From Candidatus Methanoplasma termitum (GTDB lineage: Archaea > Thermoplasmatota > Thermoplasmata > Methanomassiliicoccales > Methanomethylophilaceae), in NCBI RefSeq assembly GCF_000800805.1, contig NZ_CP010070.1:744001-808000 (forward strand): 64,000 nucleotides of DNA. Reading direction: 5' to 3'. Both the position numbers and the translations under genes were made by a program. Below the pieces are notes generated by a model. The model worked only from the letters and a program-made list of their open reading frames with translations, ran no database searches and was not told where the DNA came from. Positions 36,055 through 46,506 of the stretch are shown here, in pieces; the stretch's first letter is position 1; each line of letters starts with the position of its first letter.

Positions 36055-37239
36055 TCACTGATCGTTTCCCCATTCGGTCTGTCTTTTGATGAAATCGTCC
36101 ATCAATGGGACAGTGAATGCGACAGTCCCCTGCTTCGGTGCATAGATCAGACCCTTCTTTATTAATTCCGAACGTCTGCTGCTCAGTGCGGTAGTGGGCA
36201 TCTGTAATGATTCCGATATTTGTTTTGTTGATATCTCCTTGGTGCCGGCTGATGCCATCGCCCAAAGATACTCTTTCTGTGCATTTGTTGTTCGATCCCA
36301 TCTTGCGACAAAGAATCCGGCATCGAGGTGCTCACGCACGAGAGGTTCTGCTTTTTCGACCGCTCCGCGATCTATCGGCGATCTTTCTGCCGCAAGCCAG
36401 CATTCAGACCCGTATTCTTGAAGGAAGTATGGATAGCCTACAGATAATTCGATCACTCTCATTGCGGCCTTCTTCTGCCATTCGACCCCGTTCTGTTTTG
36501 CGGGTTCCGTCAGAGCGAGATATGCGTCTGATTCGGAAAGAGGTTCCAATCGATGAAAATTATAGAGTCTTTCGGAATAACTCTTTGCTTTTGAAAGAAG
36601 CCCCGGAAGAGTGGGTAATCCGGCAAGACTCAAGACAAAGCACCACCCGTCCTGAGAGGCGCGATGCGCCAACTCGCTGACTGCCGCCAGATCGCTTTCC
36701 GACAGATCCTGCGCCTCATCTATCAAAAGAGACACCCCCGTATTTTTCTCGGCACATGCGTCGGACAGATCCTTGAACAGTCTCTGTATATCTCCTGTCG
36801 TATTTCCTGTGTCCGCCGCAGATCCCTGTACTCCGCTGAGATCTATTCCGAAGGAGAACAATCCGGGCAGCCCTATACCTGCGCGGAAGGACGTGACGGT
36901 CTTCAGGGCCTTCAGCAATTTCTTCCCGGGACTTGGCGAGATTATTTCCGTGAGTCTTTCTTCAAGTTCGGAACTGACAAGCTCACGCAGGCTTTTCGTT
37001 AAATTCGCTTCGATCCTGATGGAAAGCCATCCTTTTTCTATAGCCGATTCGTGTAGTTTCCCCAACAAGACCGTTTTTCCTATACCTCTGAGTCCGTAAA
37101 GAACAAGAGGTCTGGAATCGAGTCCTTTTTCTATGCGTTCGAGTTCGGCCTGCCATGTTTCGATCTGAACATCACGGCCAACCAAGGCCACGGGCTTTCT
37201 GCCGGCACCGGGCGAATACGGATTGTCTTTCCTGAGCAT
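36055..37239 (-). CDS. AAA/STAND-type ATPase with C-terminal winged helix
   Basis: 394 residues. Walker A GLRGIGKT at 49-56, Walker B LLIDEAQD at about 180-187, then a helical region and a winged-helix-like C-terminal domain (KEISTKQISESLQMPTTALSSRRSELIKKGLI). This is the layout of AAA_16/Orc-like ATPases found on mobile elements. It is the only gene between the tRNA-Gly and the second att copy, so it may be a cargo or maintenance gene of an integrated element. Function not known. Confidence 0.75.
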   Translation of the reverse strand: MLRKDNPYSPGAGRKPVALVGRDVQIETWQAELERIEKGLDSRPLVLYGLRGIGKTVLLGKLHESAIEKGWLSIRIEANLTKSLRELVSSELEERLTEIISPSPGKKLLKALKTVTSFRAGIGLPGLFSFGIDLSGVQGSAADTGNTTGDIQRLFKDLSDACAEKNTGVSLLIDEAQDLSESDLAAVSELAHRASQDGWCFVLSLAGLPTLPGLLSKAKSYSERLYNFHRLEPLSESDAYLALTEPAKQNGVEWQKKAAMRVIELSVGYPYFLQEYGSECWLAAERSPIDRGAVEKAEPLVREHLDAGFFVARWDRTTNAQKEYLWAMASAGTKEISTKQISESLQMPTTALSSRRSELIKKGLIYAPKQGTVAFTVPLMDDFIKRQTEWGNDQ

Positions 37240-37429
37240 ATGCTTATCTCCGTTTATATCGATTTATATGATATTATTTGATGTTATAAGATGTAATCAG
37301 ATAATACCTTATAAATCTTTATAAAAGTTAAATGTGAGCTTTCACGCACCTCATCCTGAGCAGATGCCTTTTCTTTCGGCGGATCTGAACGGGCCTATGT
37401 TGCGCAAATGGATAGATACCGATCAAGAA

Positions 37430-37465
37430 CGGGTTCGAATCCCTGCGGCTGCGCTCTCATGCTCT
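37430..37465 (+). repeat. tRNA-Gly 3'-end copy (att2)
   Basis: CGGGTTCGAATCCC matches the tRNA T-arm exactly, followed by TGCGGCTGCGCTCTCATGCT, which matches the acceptor end and downstream bases with a few substitutions and one 2-base insertion. It cannot form a tRNA; it is a relict attachment site. Confidence 0.75.
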
Positions 37466-37494
37466 GCTCCGTGTATGCTGTTTTTTTGCTGGCC

Positions 37495-37547
37495 CACATT
37501 TTCCATAGGAATAAATGACAGTTTTCACACATTTTCCATAGGAATAA
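37495..37547. repeat. Two 20-nt direct repeats, 33 nt apart
   Basis: CACATTTTCCATAGGAATAA occurs at 37495-37514 and again at 37528-37547. The pair lies in the 130-nt spacer between att2 and att3. It could be recombinase or regulator binding sites of an element; no gene is seen here. Confidence 0.5.
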
Positions 37548-37598
37548 TGTGTACAGACTAAGTCACGGAGCAAGGTCTCTCTTCAAAAATTGTCAACT

Positions 37599-37626
37599 GG
37601 GGTTCGAATCACGGCGGTTGAACTCA
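37599..37626 (+). repeat. tRNA-Gly 3'-end copy (att3)
   Basis: GGGGTTCGAATCACGGCGGT followed by TGAACTCA: T-arm plus acceptor 3' strand of the tRNA-Gly with three or four substitutions. Same orientation as the tRNA. Left border of the restriction-modification segment. Confidence 0.75.
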
Positions 37627-37809
37627 CTTCTCTTCAACCTCCTTTTGTTTTTTTCATAGTTGAACAGATGGACCCTCTTCATTCCGTCATGTTCTGTATG
37701 TCATATATTGCAATAAATGATATTCTAATTGATCCCAAATTCACGATGTTGAATGGGGGGCTCAATAAACAAAATTGATAAATAACTCATAGTTTCTTTC
37801 AATTTCCAT

Positions 37810-38319
37810 ATGAACCATGATAAGGTTCTGATGAAGCTCACTTGTGCAGATGATGTTGTGCAGGACGTAAGGCCGCAACGACCGGACCGCTTCAAATTGG
37901 AATGGGTTGATGATTCGGTGAAGAAAATCCTCTTTAAAAGAGAAAGGTTAAACATCGTGTTCAAAAAGGAATATGCCCCCGATGTTCCGTTTATGGATCT
38001 GGTTGGGAAGAACAGCGATACTTTTAAAGCATGGGTCAAGCACGATTGTCCAATTGAGATCACAAGAACAAAGAATGGTTGCGATATTGACTTTTTCTCT
38101 TCGGACGGAATAATATTTCAGCTTGATGATTTCGTAAAGGAATTTAATAACCTGATAAACATAACCCGCCCGGAAACTACTTTCTATATTTCTTCAATAA
38201 ATGGGGAACCGTATTCGAATAGCCGGGCTACAATGGAACGTAAAATGGCCGGACACATAGACGAAGATGATGAGGACCTTATGGAAGCGGATAAGAGGAT
38301 CTTGGCAATACTCAAATAA
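37810..38319 (+). CDS. Hypothetical island protein
   Basis: 169 residues, not recognised. The ATG at 37810 follows an A/T-rich promoter-like stretch. The protein is mixed alpha/beta in character, with no signal peptide, membrane helix or metal motif, and ends in an acidic helix (HIDEDDEDLMEADKRILAIL). Coding character is supported by a continuous ORF with no strong competitor on the other strand. It may be an antitoxin-like or partner protein for the next short ORF, but that is speculation. Confidence 0.55.
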   Translation: MNHDKVLMKLTCADDVVQDVRPQRPDRFKLEWVDDSVKKILFKRERLNIVFKKEYAPDVPFMDLVGKNSDTFKAWVKHDCPIEITRTKNGCDIDFFSSDGIIFQLDDFVKEFNNLINITRPETTFYISSINGEPYSNSRATMERKMAGHIDEDDEDLMEADKRILAILK

Positions 38320-38357
38320 ACATCAGCTCAGGCAGCGGAGCTACTGTCAAAGTCAGG

Positions 38358-38612
38358 TTGACAGAAAAAGAGAACCTCGCCCTGCGTGAATACTGGTCAA
38401 AAATTAGTAATGAATTATTTTTAGAAACTGTTGCTTTGCTCGAAGAAGGAATAGGGCATTACATAGTTGGCCTGGATTCAACTTTTGGAAAGAAACAGAG
38501 AAACATAGAGCCCTGGCGAATCTTCATTTTTGAACCATTCTCTTTCGGAACGCACACATCGTGCTTTCTACACAATAGATTCAGGAAAAACCCCCATTCT
38601 GCTAACCATTAA
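38358..38612 (+). CDS. Small hypothetical island ORF, possible gene fragment
   Basis: 84 codons from a TTG. The reading frame stays open upstream to a stop overlapping the previous gene, but with no better start codon, so this may be a truncated gene. The first half (LTEKENLALREYWSKISNELF) reads like a real protein; the last 25 residues are of unlikely composition and may be past a frameshift. No family recognised. Confidence 0.3.
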   Translation: MTEKENLALREYWSKISNELFLETVALLEEGIGHYIVGLDSTFGKKQRNIEPWRIFIFEPFSFGTHTSCFLHNRFRKNPHSANH

Positions 38613-38640
38613 TGATGTAAGTCCAACGCTGCATATTTCA

Positions 38641-39546
38641 TTATTTTTGAAATAAAAATTTCAAATCTGGAGGAATGGGGTCATCCTTCCCAATAATGCC
38701 CTTCTCACAACATCGATCTGGTACAACTCCAACGATCTCCCTAAAGTTTTTACTCCCCGTTTGACCATTGCATATTTTTTCCTTAAAAGAGAACCAATCA
38801 AACCCAGAATATTCTTCAAAATAGCACACAATTTTATTGTTTAAGTCATATTTTAGAAGATAATTTGCCACACGAAGAAATACAACATCAAATCTTTTTT
38901 CTCTTTGTGCCTGATCTCTGTTGAAGTTTTCCATGAGGGCATAAATATTTTTTTCACGCAAGACCGTGTATCGTCCAGAAAATAGACATAAATGATTCTC
39001 TGAACGAGTCGTATATGGGAGTTCATTAAGCTTTTCTAATTTTTCATGAAATTGTATGTAAGCGTCATTGAAAGCTTTGAAAGGATTGTCGCACCCTCTG
39101 TCCCTGCCACTTTTTGTGCCAACTGGGATTGAAGTATTAATTGCATTCTTTCCTTCATTTGACAACCAATCATATTGAATTGTTACGGGGCCGGTTTCTC
39201 GAAGTGTAACTATAGACCTGTTTTGTACGTAATAATGGAATAATTTACCATCATATTCACCACCAACATATCTTAGTGTGATATAGCCTTCATATTCAAA
39301 GGACAACTCTGCAATTTCTTTTAAAGTCATTTTATACAAGTCGATGTTATAGAATTGAAAACTATCAGATGGCATTGCTTTTGTGATCTCTAATCCAATT
39401 CTTCCATTTACCCAGTCTGGGCGTTCATGCTTGATAAAATCTAGGGGATATGTGGAATCGAGACTGCAAATATCAAATAACGCTGCAACCTCGAAGCGTT
39501 CCTTTTCTTTCCTTGGATCCAACATATTATTTGAATCGCGTACCAT
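38641..39546 (-). CDS. Putative PD-(D/E)XK nuclease-like protein of the restriction island
   Basis: 301 residues, no named family recognised. Residues 41-57 read ERPDWVNGRIGLEITKA, which fits the PD...E-x-T/K pattern of restriction-like nucleases (Pro43-Asp44, Glu53, Lys56). Similar ERPDF...GIE(I/V)T segments occur in small proteins of defence islands. It lies 185 nt after the end of hsdR in the same orientation, so it may be a nuclease accessory to the type I system or an independent cargo gene. The catalytic assignment is inference. Confidence 0.5.
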   Translation of the reverse strand: MVRDSNNMLDPRKEKERFEVAALFDICSLDSTYPLDFIKHERPDWVNGRIGLEITKAMPSDSFQFYNIDLYKMTLKEIAELSFEYEGYITLRYVGGEYDGKLFHYYVQNRSIVTLRETGPVTIQYDWLSNEGKNAINTSIPVGTKSGRDRGCDNPFKAFNDAYIQFHEKLEKLNELPYTTRSENHLCLFSGRYTVLREKNIYALMENFNRDQAQREKRFDVVFLRVANYLLKYDLNNKIVCYFEEYSGFDWFSFKEKICNGQTGSKNFREIVGVVPDRCCEKGIIGKDDPIPPDLKFLFQK

Positions 39547-39731
39547 GAATGAATAATGTCCTTAGACGTTTAATAATTATGGTTAATTAACCTTCAAGAG
39601 GTCATAGTTTAAAAAATGAACGAACTTTTGTTCCAAAATGTTCGATTATTCATCCAAAATACATGAATGCAGAAATAACATTTCAATCTGCTCCAATCTC
39701 GTTTGCAAGAGCAAAAAAGATTTGCAACTAA

Positions 39732-42700
39732 TCATGCCAAAACTGCATTCCTATTGATCTCTTCGATCGTTGCCCGTATTTCTTTTAAGACTAAAGAATC
39801 CATTGTGAAAATCTCACTTACTCTACCCATATCTGTAAAGGGACTCCTCGTCAATACAGAATTATCTTTCATCATACCGTTTTTACAGATGTAGTTTATT
39901 ATCTGCTTTACAAAATGTCTTTGACGTTCGTTCAAATTAACATCATTTAGAAATTTTGAAAACGCTTCGTTCGCTGCTTGAAGGCTTAGCCCAACAATTG
40001 AACGGACTAACTCCCCAAGTGGCATGCCATACTGTGTTTCGTATTGTTCTTTAGTTCCAAGGTTTTTCCAGAGAATGCCTTCTAGTGCCTCCATATCAGC
40101 TGAAGTCAAAGGCATATTGTCCTTGAGTTTCTTGATGACAGGTATGTCCTGATGCTGTTTGATATAATGCTCAATCTTTTTCTTATAATTGGCAAGATCC
40201 TCACTATCTAGCTCCGACGCATTCCAAGTCTCAGACATTATATCATCAGTAAAGTTCGTGTCATATCGAACACGCTCTCTATCCGGTATGTATTTGATAA
40301 GGTCTCGAAGCTTGAGCCTTATTTCTTCATAATCGGTTATCCCCGCTCTTTCGAGATAATCATTGTGTAATATTTGCTCAATTATTTCTCTTTGAGCAAT
40401 AATATCTGGCACAGTAGCGTAATGTGATAATTCAAGTGTTTTTTTGTATAGATCATTCTTTGCTCTCTGACCTGACCTTCCTGCAATTATTGCGTGCTCT
40501 ATTTGATACAGCAACATGTCAAACCGTTGTGCGGAAACGTCCTCATTACTTGGAGGAATTAGTGGTGCGATGTGCTCTGCTATTTCCAATGTATCCCCAT
40601 ATGTTAGAATATCGAAATCACAGTTGTCCTGATATCTATCAATAACGCTCCAATGAAGCTTAACAGCAAAACTATCTCGATTCAGTGAGTCAATTTGTGA
40701 TAATAAGCTCGCTACTAGTTCATTACGATAATTCTTGAGTTCGTCTGTTTGGAAAACAAGGTCTTGTAAACGATATATAATTTCAACTTTGGTGTTGAAT
40801 AACTTCTCTTGTAATGTGGCTGTTGTTCCCACTTCTCTGCCTCTTGCATCTGTCCTGAAAAATGCAAAATTCTCGCAGAAATCAAAAATATAAAAACAGT
40901 CCTTGTCCTGACCATCAATCAGCTCCGGACAAAGCCTTGTTCCTCGACCTATCATCTGCCAGAATTTTGCGCGACTGAACACTTTTTTGAAGAAAACTAA
41001 ATTGAGAATCTCTGGTATATCTATGCCTGTATCGAGCATATCAACCGATACAGCAATCTGAGGGTATTTTTTCGAGTCGGAAAAATCTTCGATGAGCTTC
41101 TCCACATAGTTAACTTGATTATCAATAACACGACAATAATGTTGTGGAAGTTCTGGAAATTCTTTGCCCCACACTTCAACAATCTCTTCTGCATGATTGT
41201 GGTTCTTAGCAAAAATTATAGTCTTACCAATTTTTGTACCATAGTCCACGCGTTGTCCCTTATCCATCAAATAGTGAAGTACTTGTTTGATCGTATCGTA
41301 GTTGAAAAGTTTTACATTTAATTCCTCAGAGTTAATTAACTCCGGCATATTACCATCCTCATCAGAAAAAGTTTCCTCATATTCTTCTTTTTCATCATCT
41401 GGCAGATCATCATAAACAATGCCGGTTTTCAGTAGTTTTAGTTCTGTTTCAATGGACAAATAATCTACTAACTTTCTGTCCTTTACTGCTTGTGACAACT
41501 CGTAACCATATGTTGGAACGCCAATCTCAAGATCGAATATCTCATAAGTGTTCTTGTCGATATCGTCTTTCGGTGTGGCGGTCATTCCAACAAGTAACGC
41601 ATCGAAATAGGTGAAGATGTCTTTATACCTTCTATAAATGCTTCTGTGTGCTTCATCCACAATAATTAGATCGAAGTGCCCCGGCGTGTATAGGCGATTT
41701 CCTTTCTCATCATAAGTGTTGTCAATGCAATTTATCATCGTTTGATAAGTGGAGAGTATTACGCGATTGGAAGCTCCTTCTTTATTTTTCGTTAAGTTAC
41801 ACAGGGAAAGATTCGGAGCGTGGTCGTTGAATGCTTTGAATGCCTGTATTACAAGAGCTGATCGATCGGCCAGGAACAATACATTCTTTATCCAGCCATT
41901 GCGAATTAGTACATCTACCAGAGAAATGATAGTACGCGTTTTACCGCTCCCGGTTGCCATTACAAGTAACGCTTTACGGCGATTGCGATTGAGAGCCTCA
42001 CATACCGAGAGAATTGCTTCTTTTTGATAGTATCTGTTAGTAATTTCATCATTGATTTTTATGTCTCTTAGTGGTTTTCGATTCTCCATTTTGTTAAATT
42101 CTTTCAGAAGATCCCGCTTGGAAAAAATCCCCGATACTGGTCGTTCTGGATAATGTCTATCATCCCAGAAACGTGTTTCATAACCATTTGTTAAAAAAAT
42201 CATTGGGCGGCGCCCGAATTTCTTCTCAAGAAAATTGGCATATAATACTGCCTGTTGACGACCGATTGCGACGTCTCTGCTTGTGCGTTTGGCCTCGATT
42301 ACTGCAAGAGGCGACCCATCATCGCCAAACAACACATAATCTGCAAAACCGCATCCAGACTTGTTTGGCATCTCATCAATTGGGTACCCTACAGACCAAC
42401 CTTGCCACCCTGCATCGTTTAACATTGTGTCAATATATACTTCACGTGTTTGATCCTCAGAGTACTCTGAGGGTTTTACCTCATATCCATTTTTAAGTCG
42501 GCTGATTCGTTTATCCGAAAACCTTTCGCGTTTGTTCCTGTTTTCTTCAAGCAACGCTTTAAAGTCAATAGAAGAATCGACAAGTGATTGTATCGACATT
42601 GTTGAGTCATTTTTATTTTCACTAGTCAATTGAGACCTATCAAAATCCGTTCCTTTACAATCTATGCCATAGCAGAAACATATGAAATTCAGGAAACTGT

Positions 42701-43043
42701 GCAAACCCTCTAACGACAATATTGCTTTATCTATAGTTATGCTCTTTGATCCATGAATCGCAATGTCACCAAGCTTTCGAATATAGTCAATTTTCGAGAA
42801 CAACTCTTTGGGCAGAATTTCTCGGAAGCACTCATTTCCAATCAGAGCGGTTAAATGATCGCTGTAAGGCTCAGGAAGGGACTTATCAGCACTATACATC
42901 CATTTAAGCGCATCTTCCAATGCTTTGCGGCATGATGCAGCGCAGTGCGCAGGACTTATGGCTAATGCTTTCTCAGCCTGCATAGCCGAATCTGCAAATG
43001 AAATAAATTGTGAATCCTTTGCAAGAAAATCGAAATTAGTCAC
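39732..43043 (-). CDS. hsdR: Type I restriction enzyme, R subunit (EcoEI-like)
   Basis: 1103 residues. An N-terminal DUF4145-like helical region (about 25-125) precedes the nuclease domain with Asp235 and Glu250-Ala-Lys252 (VIEAKR). Then comes the SF2 motor: Walker A ATGSGKT (363-369), DEAH (463-466), MTATP motif III and GRGTR motif VI. The long C-terminal helical region binds the methylase. It cleaves unmodified DNA after translocation, driven by ATP. Transcribed after hsdS with a 73-nt gap. Confidence 0.94.
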   Translation of the reverse strand: MTNFDFLAKDSQFISFADSAMQAEKALAISPAHCAASCRKALEDALKWMYSADKSLPEPYSDHLTALIGNECFREILPKELFSKIDYIRKLGDIAIHGSKSITIDKAILSLEGLHSFLNFICFCYGIDCKGTDFDRSQLTSENKNDSTMSIQSLVDSSIDFKALLEENRNKRERFSDKRISRLKNGYEVKPSEYSEDQTREVYIDTMLNDAGWQGWSVGYPIDEMPNKSGCGFADYVLFGDDGSPLAVIEAKRTSRDVAIGRQQAVLYANFLEKKFGRRPMIFLTNGYETRFWDDRHYPERPVSGIFSKRDLLKEFNKMENRKPLRDIKINDEITNRYYQKEAILSVCEALNRNRRKALLVMATGSGKTRTIISLVDVLIRNGWIKNVLFLADRSALVIQAFKAFNDHAPNLSLCNLTKNKEGASNRVILSTYQTMINCIDNTYDEKGNRLYTPGHFDLIIVDEAHRSIYRRYKDIFTYFDALLVGMTATPKDDIDKNTYEIFDLEIGVPTYGYELSQAVKDRKLVDYLSIETELKLLKTGIVYDDLPDDEKEEYEETFSDEDGNMPELINSEELNVKLFNYDTIKQVLHYLMDKGQRVDYGTKIGKTIIFAKNHNHAEEIVEVWGKEFPELPQHYCRVIDNQVNYVEKLIEDFSDSKKYPQIAVSVDMLDTGIDIPEILNLVFFKKVFSRAKFWQMIGRGTRLCPELIDGQDKDCFYIFDFCENFAFFRTDARGREVGTTATLQEKLFNTKVEIIYRLQDLVFQTDELKNYRNELVASLLSQIDSLNRDSFAVKLHWSVIDRYQDNCDFDILTYGDTLEIAEHIAPLIPPSNEDVSAQRFDMLLYQIEHAIIAGRSGQRAKNDLYKKTLELSHYATVPDIIAQREIIEQILHNDYLERAGITDYEEIRLKLRDLIKYIPDRERVRYDTNFTDDIMSETWNASELDSEDLANYKKKIEHYIKQHQDIPVIKKLKDNMPLTSADMEALEGILWKNLGTKEQYETQYGMPLGELVRSIVGLSLQAANEAFSKFLNDVNLNERQRHFVKQIINYICKNGMMKDNSVLTRSPFTDMGRVSEIFTMDSLVLKEIRATIEEINRNAVLA

Positions 43044-43116
43044 GATTGTTCGTCCGCCTCATTGTGTATTACATCTCTTCGTTAAAGTATTTCTCCATTC
43101 AATACACGGCTTACAT

Positions 43117-44217
43117 TCAAAATTTTGATTTATCGACTTGTTTGACAAAGTCTGCGAAGCGGTATTGGAGATCAAGCGGGGGCATGAAAACGTCTAAATT
43201 TGCAATCGTTCCAGCGTTCAAGTTCATCATTGTCGTACCAACAGCTTTATTTTCCAAAACTTGCCGCATTGCTTCTGATGATATTAAATGTTGGAGCATT
43301 ACCGATAGATAATCGTGTTCAATTCTGATGAACATACTGCCTGTACCGCATAAATACTTGCCATTATCAACAACTGCACATCTACCGATCTCACCCCTGC
43401 GTCCGAGAACAACATCGCCAATTTGCATAGCGTAAGCTGATAAGGAGTCATATTTTTCGAGGGGTAATGTTAGCTTCATGTCTGGCACTATTTCGCCATC
43501 GATTATATGTGAAGGATTCACCAATGGAATACCATTTTCGACATAATCCTCTGCATGAAGCAGACTTCCAAACGGCCCGATTCTAACCATCGCAAAGCCT
43601 TTTATTGGCTTTGTTGGCCATCCTTTACCATTCGTCACCGGGTCACCGAACATCTCGATAAATTGCGATTTGACGAGCAGCTCTAGTTTCTCAATCTGCA
43701 CTCTACGTTTTTCAATAAGCATGCTAGTGTAGTCTAGTACATCGATAATTTTTTCTTGATCAGACAAAGATGGCAGGGAAATATCCATATTGATAAATCC
43801 TCTGGAAATTCCTCCTATTGTTGCTCCCCTATAATCTTTCATTATTTGCCTCTGCCCTCTATCTGAAAAAAAGAAATAGAACAGATATTTAGGAAGCAGT
43901 TGAGGTTTTGTGCGAATTAAGAAAATATGTTCATTTATTGCAGCTTCTGAGAACGGAAAGCTTGAATCTACAAAACTAACCTTTCCTGTCGTCGCTCCAT
44001 CTTTTACTATAAGTATATCGTTGGGCCTTATTCTGCCTTTTTTCATATTTTTATAATGCTCTTCGGAAACGAACTTCAATTTTTCTGGAGATAATATGAA
44101 TCCTCCATTACTGTTAAGATGTTCGCCGCCTATACTTGGGATGCCACTGTCTACCGCACCGCCTTTTTCACGACTACCTGATTCGAGTGCCAGTATGTTG
44201 TCTTTAAGTTTATCCAT
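43117..44217 (-). CDS. hsdS: Type I restriction-modification specificity subunit
   Basis: 366 residues with two target-recognition domains separated by a long helix (SDQEKIIDVLDYTSMLIEKR then KRRVQIEKLELLVKSQF). The second begins after FGDPVTNGKGW and ends with PPLDLQYRFADFVKQ. The first recognition domain seems to start slightly inside the usual N terminus, so it may be a little short. It overlaps hsdM by 8 nt. The two half-sites read cannot be predicted. Confidence 0.9.
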   Translation of the reverse strand: MDKLKDNILALESGSREKGGAVDSGIPSIGGEHLNSNGGFILSPEKLKFVSEEHYKNMKKGRIRPNDILIVKDGATTGKVSFVDSSFPFSEAAINEHIFLIRTKPQLLPKYLFYFFFSDRGQRQIMKDYRGATIGGISRGFINMDISLPSLSDQEKIIDVLDYTSMLIEKRRVQIEKLELLVKSQFIEMFGDPVTNGKGWPTKPIKGFAMVRIGPFGSLLHAEDYVENGIPLVNPSHIIDGEIVPDMKLTLPLEKYDSLSAYAMQIGDVVLGRRGEIGRCAVVDNGKYLCGTGSMFIRIEHDYLSVMLQHLISSEAMRQVLENKAVGTTMMNLNAGTIANLDVFMPPLDLQYRFADFVKQVDKSKF

Positions 44218-45688
44218 CTATGCGCTTCTCCAGTTCCAGTAGCCCATTGATCAGTTCATTTTCTATTTCTTTTATCTCAGATATTATTACGCGTGGATGG
44301 GGATAGTTTTTTTCTACATAGACGCTTTGTTTATAATGGCTGAAAGATAGACTATATTTTTTCTCAACGATTTCAGCCTTTGGTACCAAAAAGCTCTGTT
44401 CCGTGCGCTCGCGACTATTTTCCTCAGCGAGATTTTTGAACCGTAATGTTATGTCTGCTATGTCACTTTTTTCCAAAGGTGTGCGTTTGTCATCTAGACT
44501 ATATCCATCTGATTGCATATCATAAAACCATACTTTGTCGGTGCCTCCTGCGCCCGTTTTAGTAAAGATTATTATTGCTGTAGAAACGCCTGCATACGGT
44601 TTGAAAACACCAGCAGGCATAGAAATTATGGCTTCTAGCCGATGATTCTCAACGATTTCTTTACGTATGTTTAAGTAAGCTTTGTCATTGCTGTTACTCG
44701 ATACGCCACTTGGGACAATTGAGGCGCAGCGACCGCCATTTTTCAACATACGAACGAATAAAGCCAAAAAAAGCAACTCAGTCTTTTTTGTCTTGACAAT
44801 CTTTGTCAGTGTGGGCGAGACGATATCATTATCCAAACTCCCCTTGAATGGAGGATTTGTGAGTATCTTCGTGTAGACACTATTATCTTCATTCTGATCG
44901 GAAAGGCTATCTTTGTACACAATGCGCGGATTCTGAATGCCATGGGTCATCATATTCATGGATCCGATACGAAGCATTGTTCGATCCATATCATAGCCTG
45001 TAAACATGACATTATTATAGTGTTTCATTATTTTTTCATCGTAAAATATCTCTTCTAAATACTTCTCTTTGAGGTACTCACCAGAAGCAACCAAAAACCC
45101 GCTCGTACCACATGCCGGATCACAAATTAAATCGCCTGGACGCAAATCGAGTAACTCCACCATCATACGAATGATGTGGCGCGGAGTCCTAAACTGCCCA
45201 TTTGTACCTGCTGTTGTAAGTTTAGATAGCATATATTCATACACATCGCCCCGTATGTCTTTATTATCGGGTTGCCTTTCAATTAAACAATAAACCTCAT
45301 CTAGCGCTGTTACAATCTTCTCCAACAGCTGGGGTGTGGGGATTTTAAAAATAGCATCGCCCATATATTTTGAATACGTGCTTTCCCCATCCATGTGTAG
45401 TATCTTTATGAATGGGAAAACTTCTCCGATTACTATTTGGTACATTTCTTCTGCGGATTTGTCTCGCAAAGATGACCATTTAAGATGATTTTTCTGAGCG
45501 AAAATACTTTCATATTGCAAATCAAGCATCCTACTATCCTTTTTTCTATCGTTATCCATCTTGTCTAAATCGTGAATAAACATCAGATATGTTATCTGCT
45601 CAATGACATCAAGCGGGTTTGTTAATCCGCCTGTCCAGAACATCTCCCAAAGTTTATCCACTTTATTTTTTAGCTCACCTGTAATCAT
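44210..45688 (-). CDS. hsdM: Type I restriction-modification DNA methyltransferase
   Basis: 492 residues. SAM-binding motif DPACGTSG at 190-197 and the adenine-N6 catalytic motif NPPF at 278-281. The N-terminal helical domain and the C-terminal helices for HsdS contact are present, at the usual length. With HsdS it methylates the host target; with HsdR it restricts. It is coupled to hsdS by overlap and preceded by a wHTH/nuclease-like gene. Confidence 0.95.
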   Translation of the reverse strand: MITGELKNKVDKLWEMFWTGGLTNPLDVIEQITYLMFIHDLDKMDNDRKKDSRMLDLQYESIFAQKNHLKWSSLRDKSAEEMYQIVIGEVFPFIKILHMDGESTYSKYMGDAIFKIPTPQLLEKIVTALDEVYCLIERQPDNKDIRGDVYEYMLSKLTTAGTNGQFRTPRHIIRMMVELLDLRPGDLICDPACGTSGFLVASGEYLKEKYLEEIFYDEKIMKHYNNVMFTGYDMDRTMLRIGSMNMMTHGIQNPRIVYKDSLSDQNEDNSVYTKILTNPPFKGSLDNDIVSPTLTKIVKTKKTELLFLALFVRMLKNGGRCASIVPSGVSSNSNDKAYLNIRKEIVENHRLEAIISMPAGVFKPYAGVSTAIIIFTKTGAGGTDKVWFYDMQSDGYSLDDKRTPLEKSDIADITLRFKNLAEENSRERTEQSFLVPKAEIVEKKYSLSFSHYKQSVYVEKNYPHPRVIISEIKEIENELINGLLELEKRIDG

Positions 45689-45711
45689 CTCTTTTTCCCC
45701 ATTAGTTACAT

Positions 45712-46464
45712 TCAGAACAGTTTATCTTCAATTATTTTTAAATTTTTATTAACCCAGAACATATCTGGATCGTGCTTTATCGCCCTTACTCTTATTTGAA
45801 AATCTGGATCTTCTGGAGAATGACAGTTAAAAAGGATTAACCCTAAACCAAAGTGCATACATAGTGTGTCTAGCCTTGAGACGTCTTCTTCTCGCGAGTC
45901 GTTTGGTACAACAATATATGCTTTGTGGGAAAAGATACTGTATGCACAGGCTTGCCCGAACGCCGTGATAAGTCCATTGGAGTCTGTTTTTATTTCTGCA
46001 ACCACTATCTCCGTTGGGAATTTGATGACGGCACTTTCCCTGGATTTCCGTACTCCGATAACATCGGGCGTTCCCCATTTATCCTGAAAGATATTTCCCC
46101 CCAGAGGAATGGCTTTCGTACATTCTTCGAGATCTTCTGTGAGATACTCTGCAAAGGGTTTGTAGAATGATTCTTCGTCTATTTTTTTAATAGTGTTTTT
46201 TATTCCTTGCTGAGTTTCTTGACCATCTGTGTCTTCTTTGAATTTTGTTAGGCGGAACAATCCTCGGTCGGGTTTATAGACTTCATCGGGTAAGTCGTCG
46301 GGCAATTTTCGTATTAAGTGTCCTACTGTGTTTTGACTCAGCGAGCTGTCTTTTTCTAAAATTTCTCTACGCAGCTCTGAATATCTTACGCCCTCTTGAT
46401 GTTCAGCTAAAATTTCAAGTGCAATTATTTGGACTTTCTCTTTAATCGTCGTATTCGCTGCCAT
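45712..46464 (-). CDS. Winged-helix plus PD-(D/E)XK-like protein upstream of hsdM
   Basis: 250 residues from the ATG at 46464 (a start at 46497 is also open). The N-terminal winged-helix region ([21 protein letters not shown]) resembles HARE-HTH/Mrr-type domains. The second half carries Asp134 in GTPDVIGV and Glu157-Ile-Lys159 in VVAEIKTD, the restriction-endonuclease pattern. It lies 23 nt upstream of hsdM, so it is co-transcribed. It may be an extra nuclease or a type I regulator/loader. Not assigned to a named family. Confidence 0.6.
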   Translation of the reverse strand: MAANTTIKEKVQIIALEILAEHQEGVRYSELRREILEKDSSLSQNTVGHLIRKLPDDLPDEVYKPDRGLFRLTKFKEDTDGQETQQGIKNTIKKIDEESFYKPFAEYLTEDLEECTKAIPLGGNIFQDKWGTPDVIGVRKSRESAVIKFPTEIVVAEIKTDSNGLITAFGQACAYSIFSHKAYIVVPNDSREEDVSRLDTLCMHFGLGLILFNCHSPEDPDFQIRVRAIKHDPDMFWVNKNLKIIEDKLF

Positions 46465-46506
46465 AAATTTTCTTCTCCAGTTCATATTAAGCATCATAGT
46501 TTCTGT

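Noticed and set aside
37414-37630. Additional tRNA genes suggested by GGTTCGAATC motifs at 37430 and 37599
   Set aside because: Only the T-arm and acceptor end are present; no D-arm, anticodon arm or 5' acceptor strand can be found. They are attachment-site copies.
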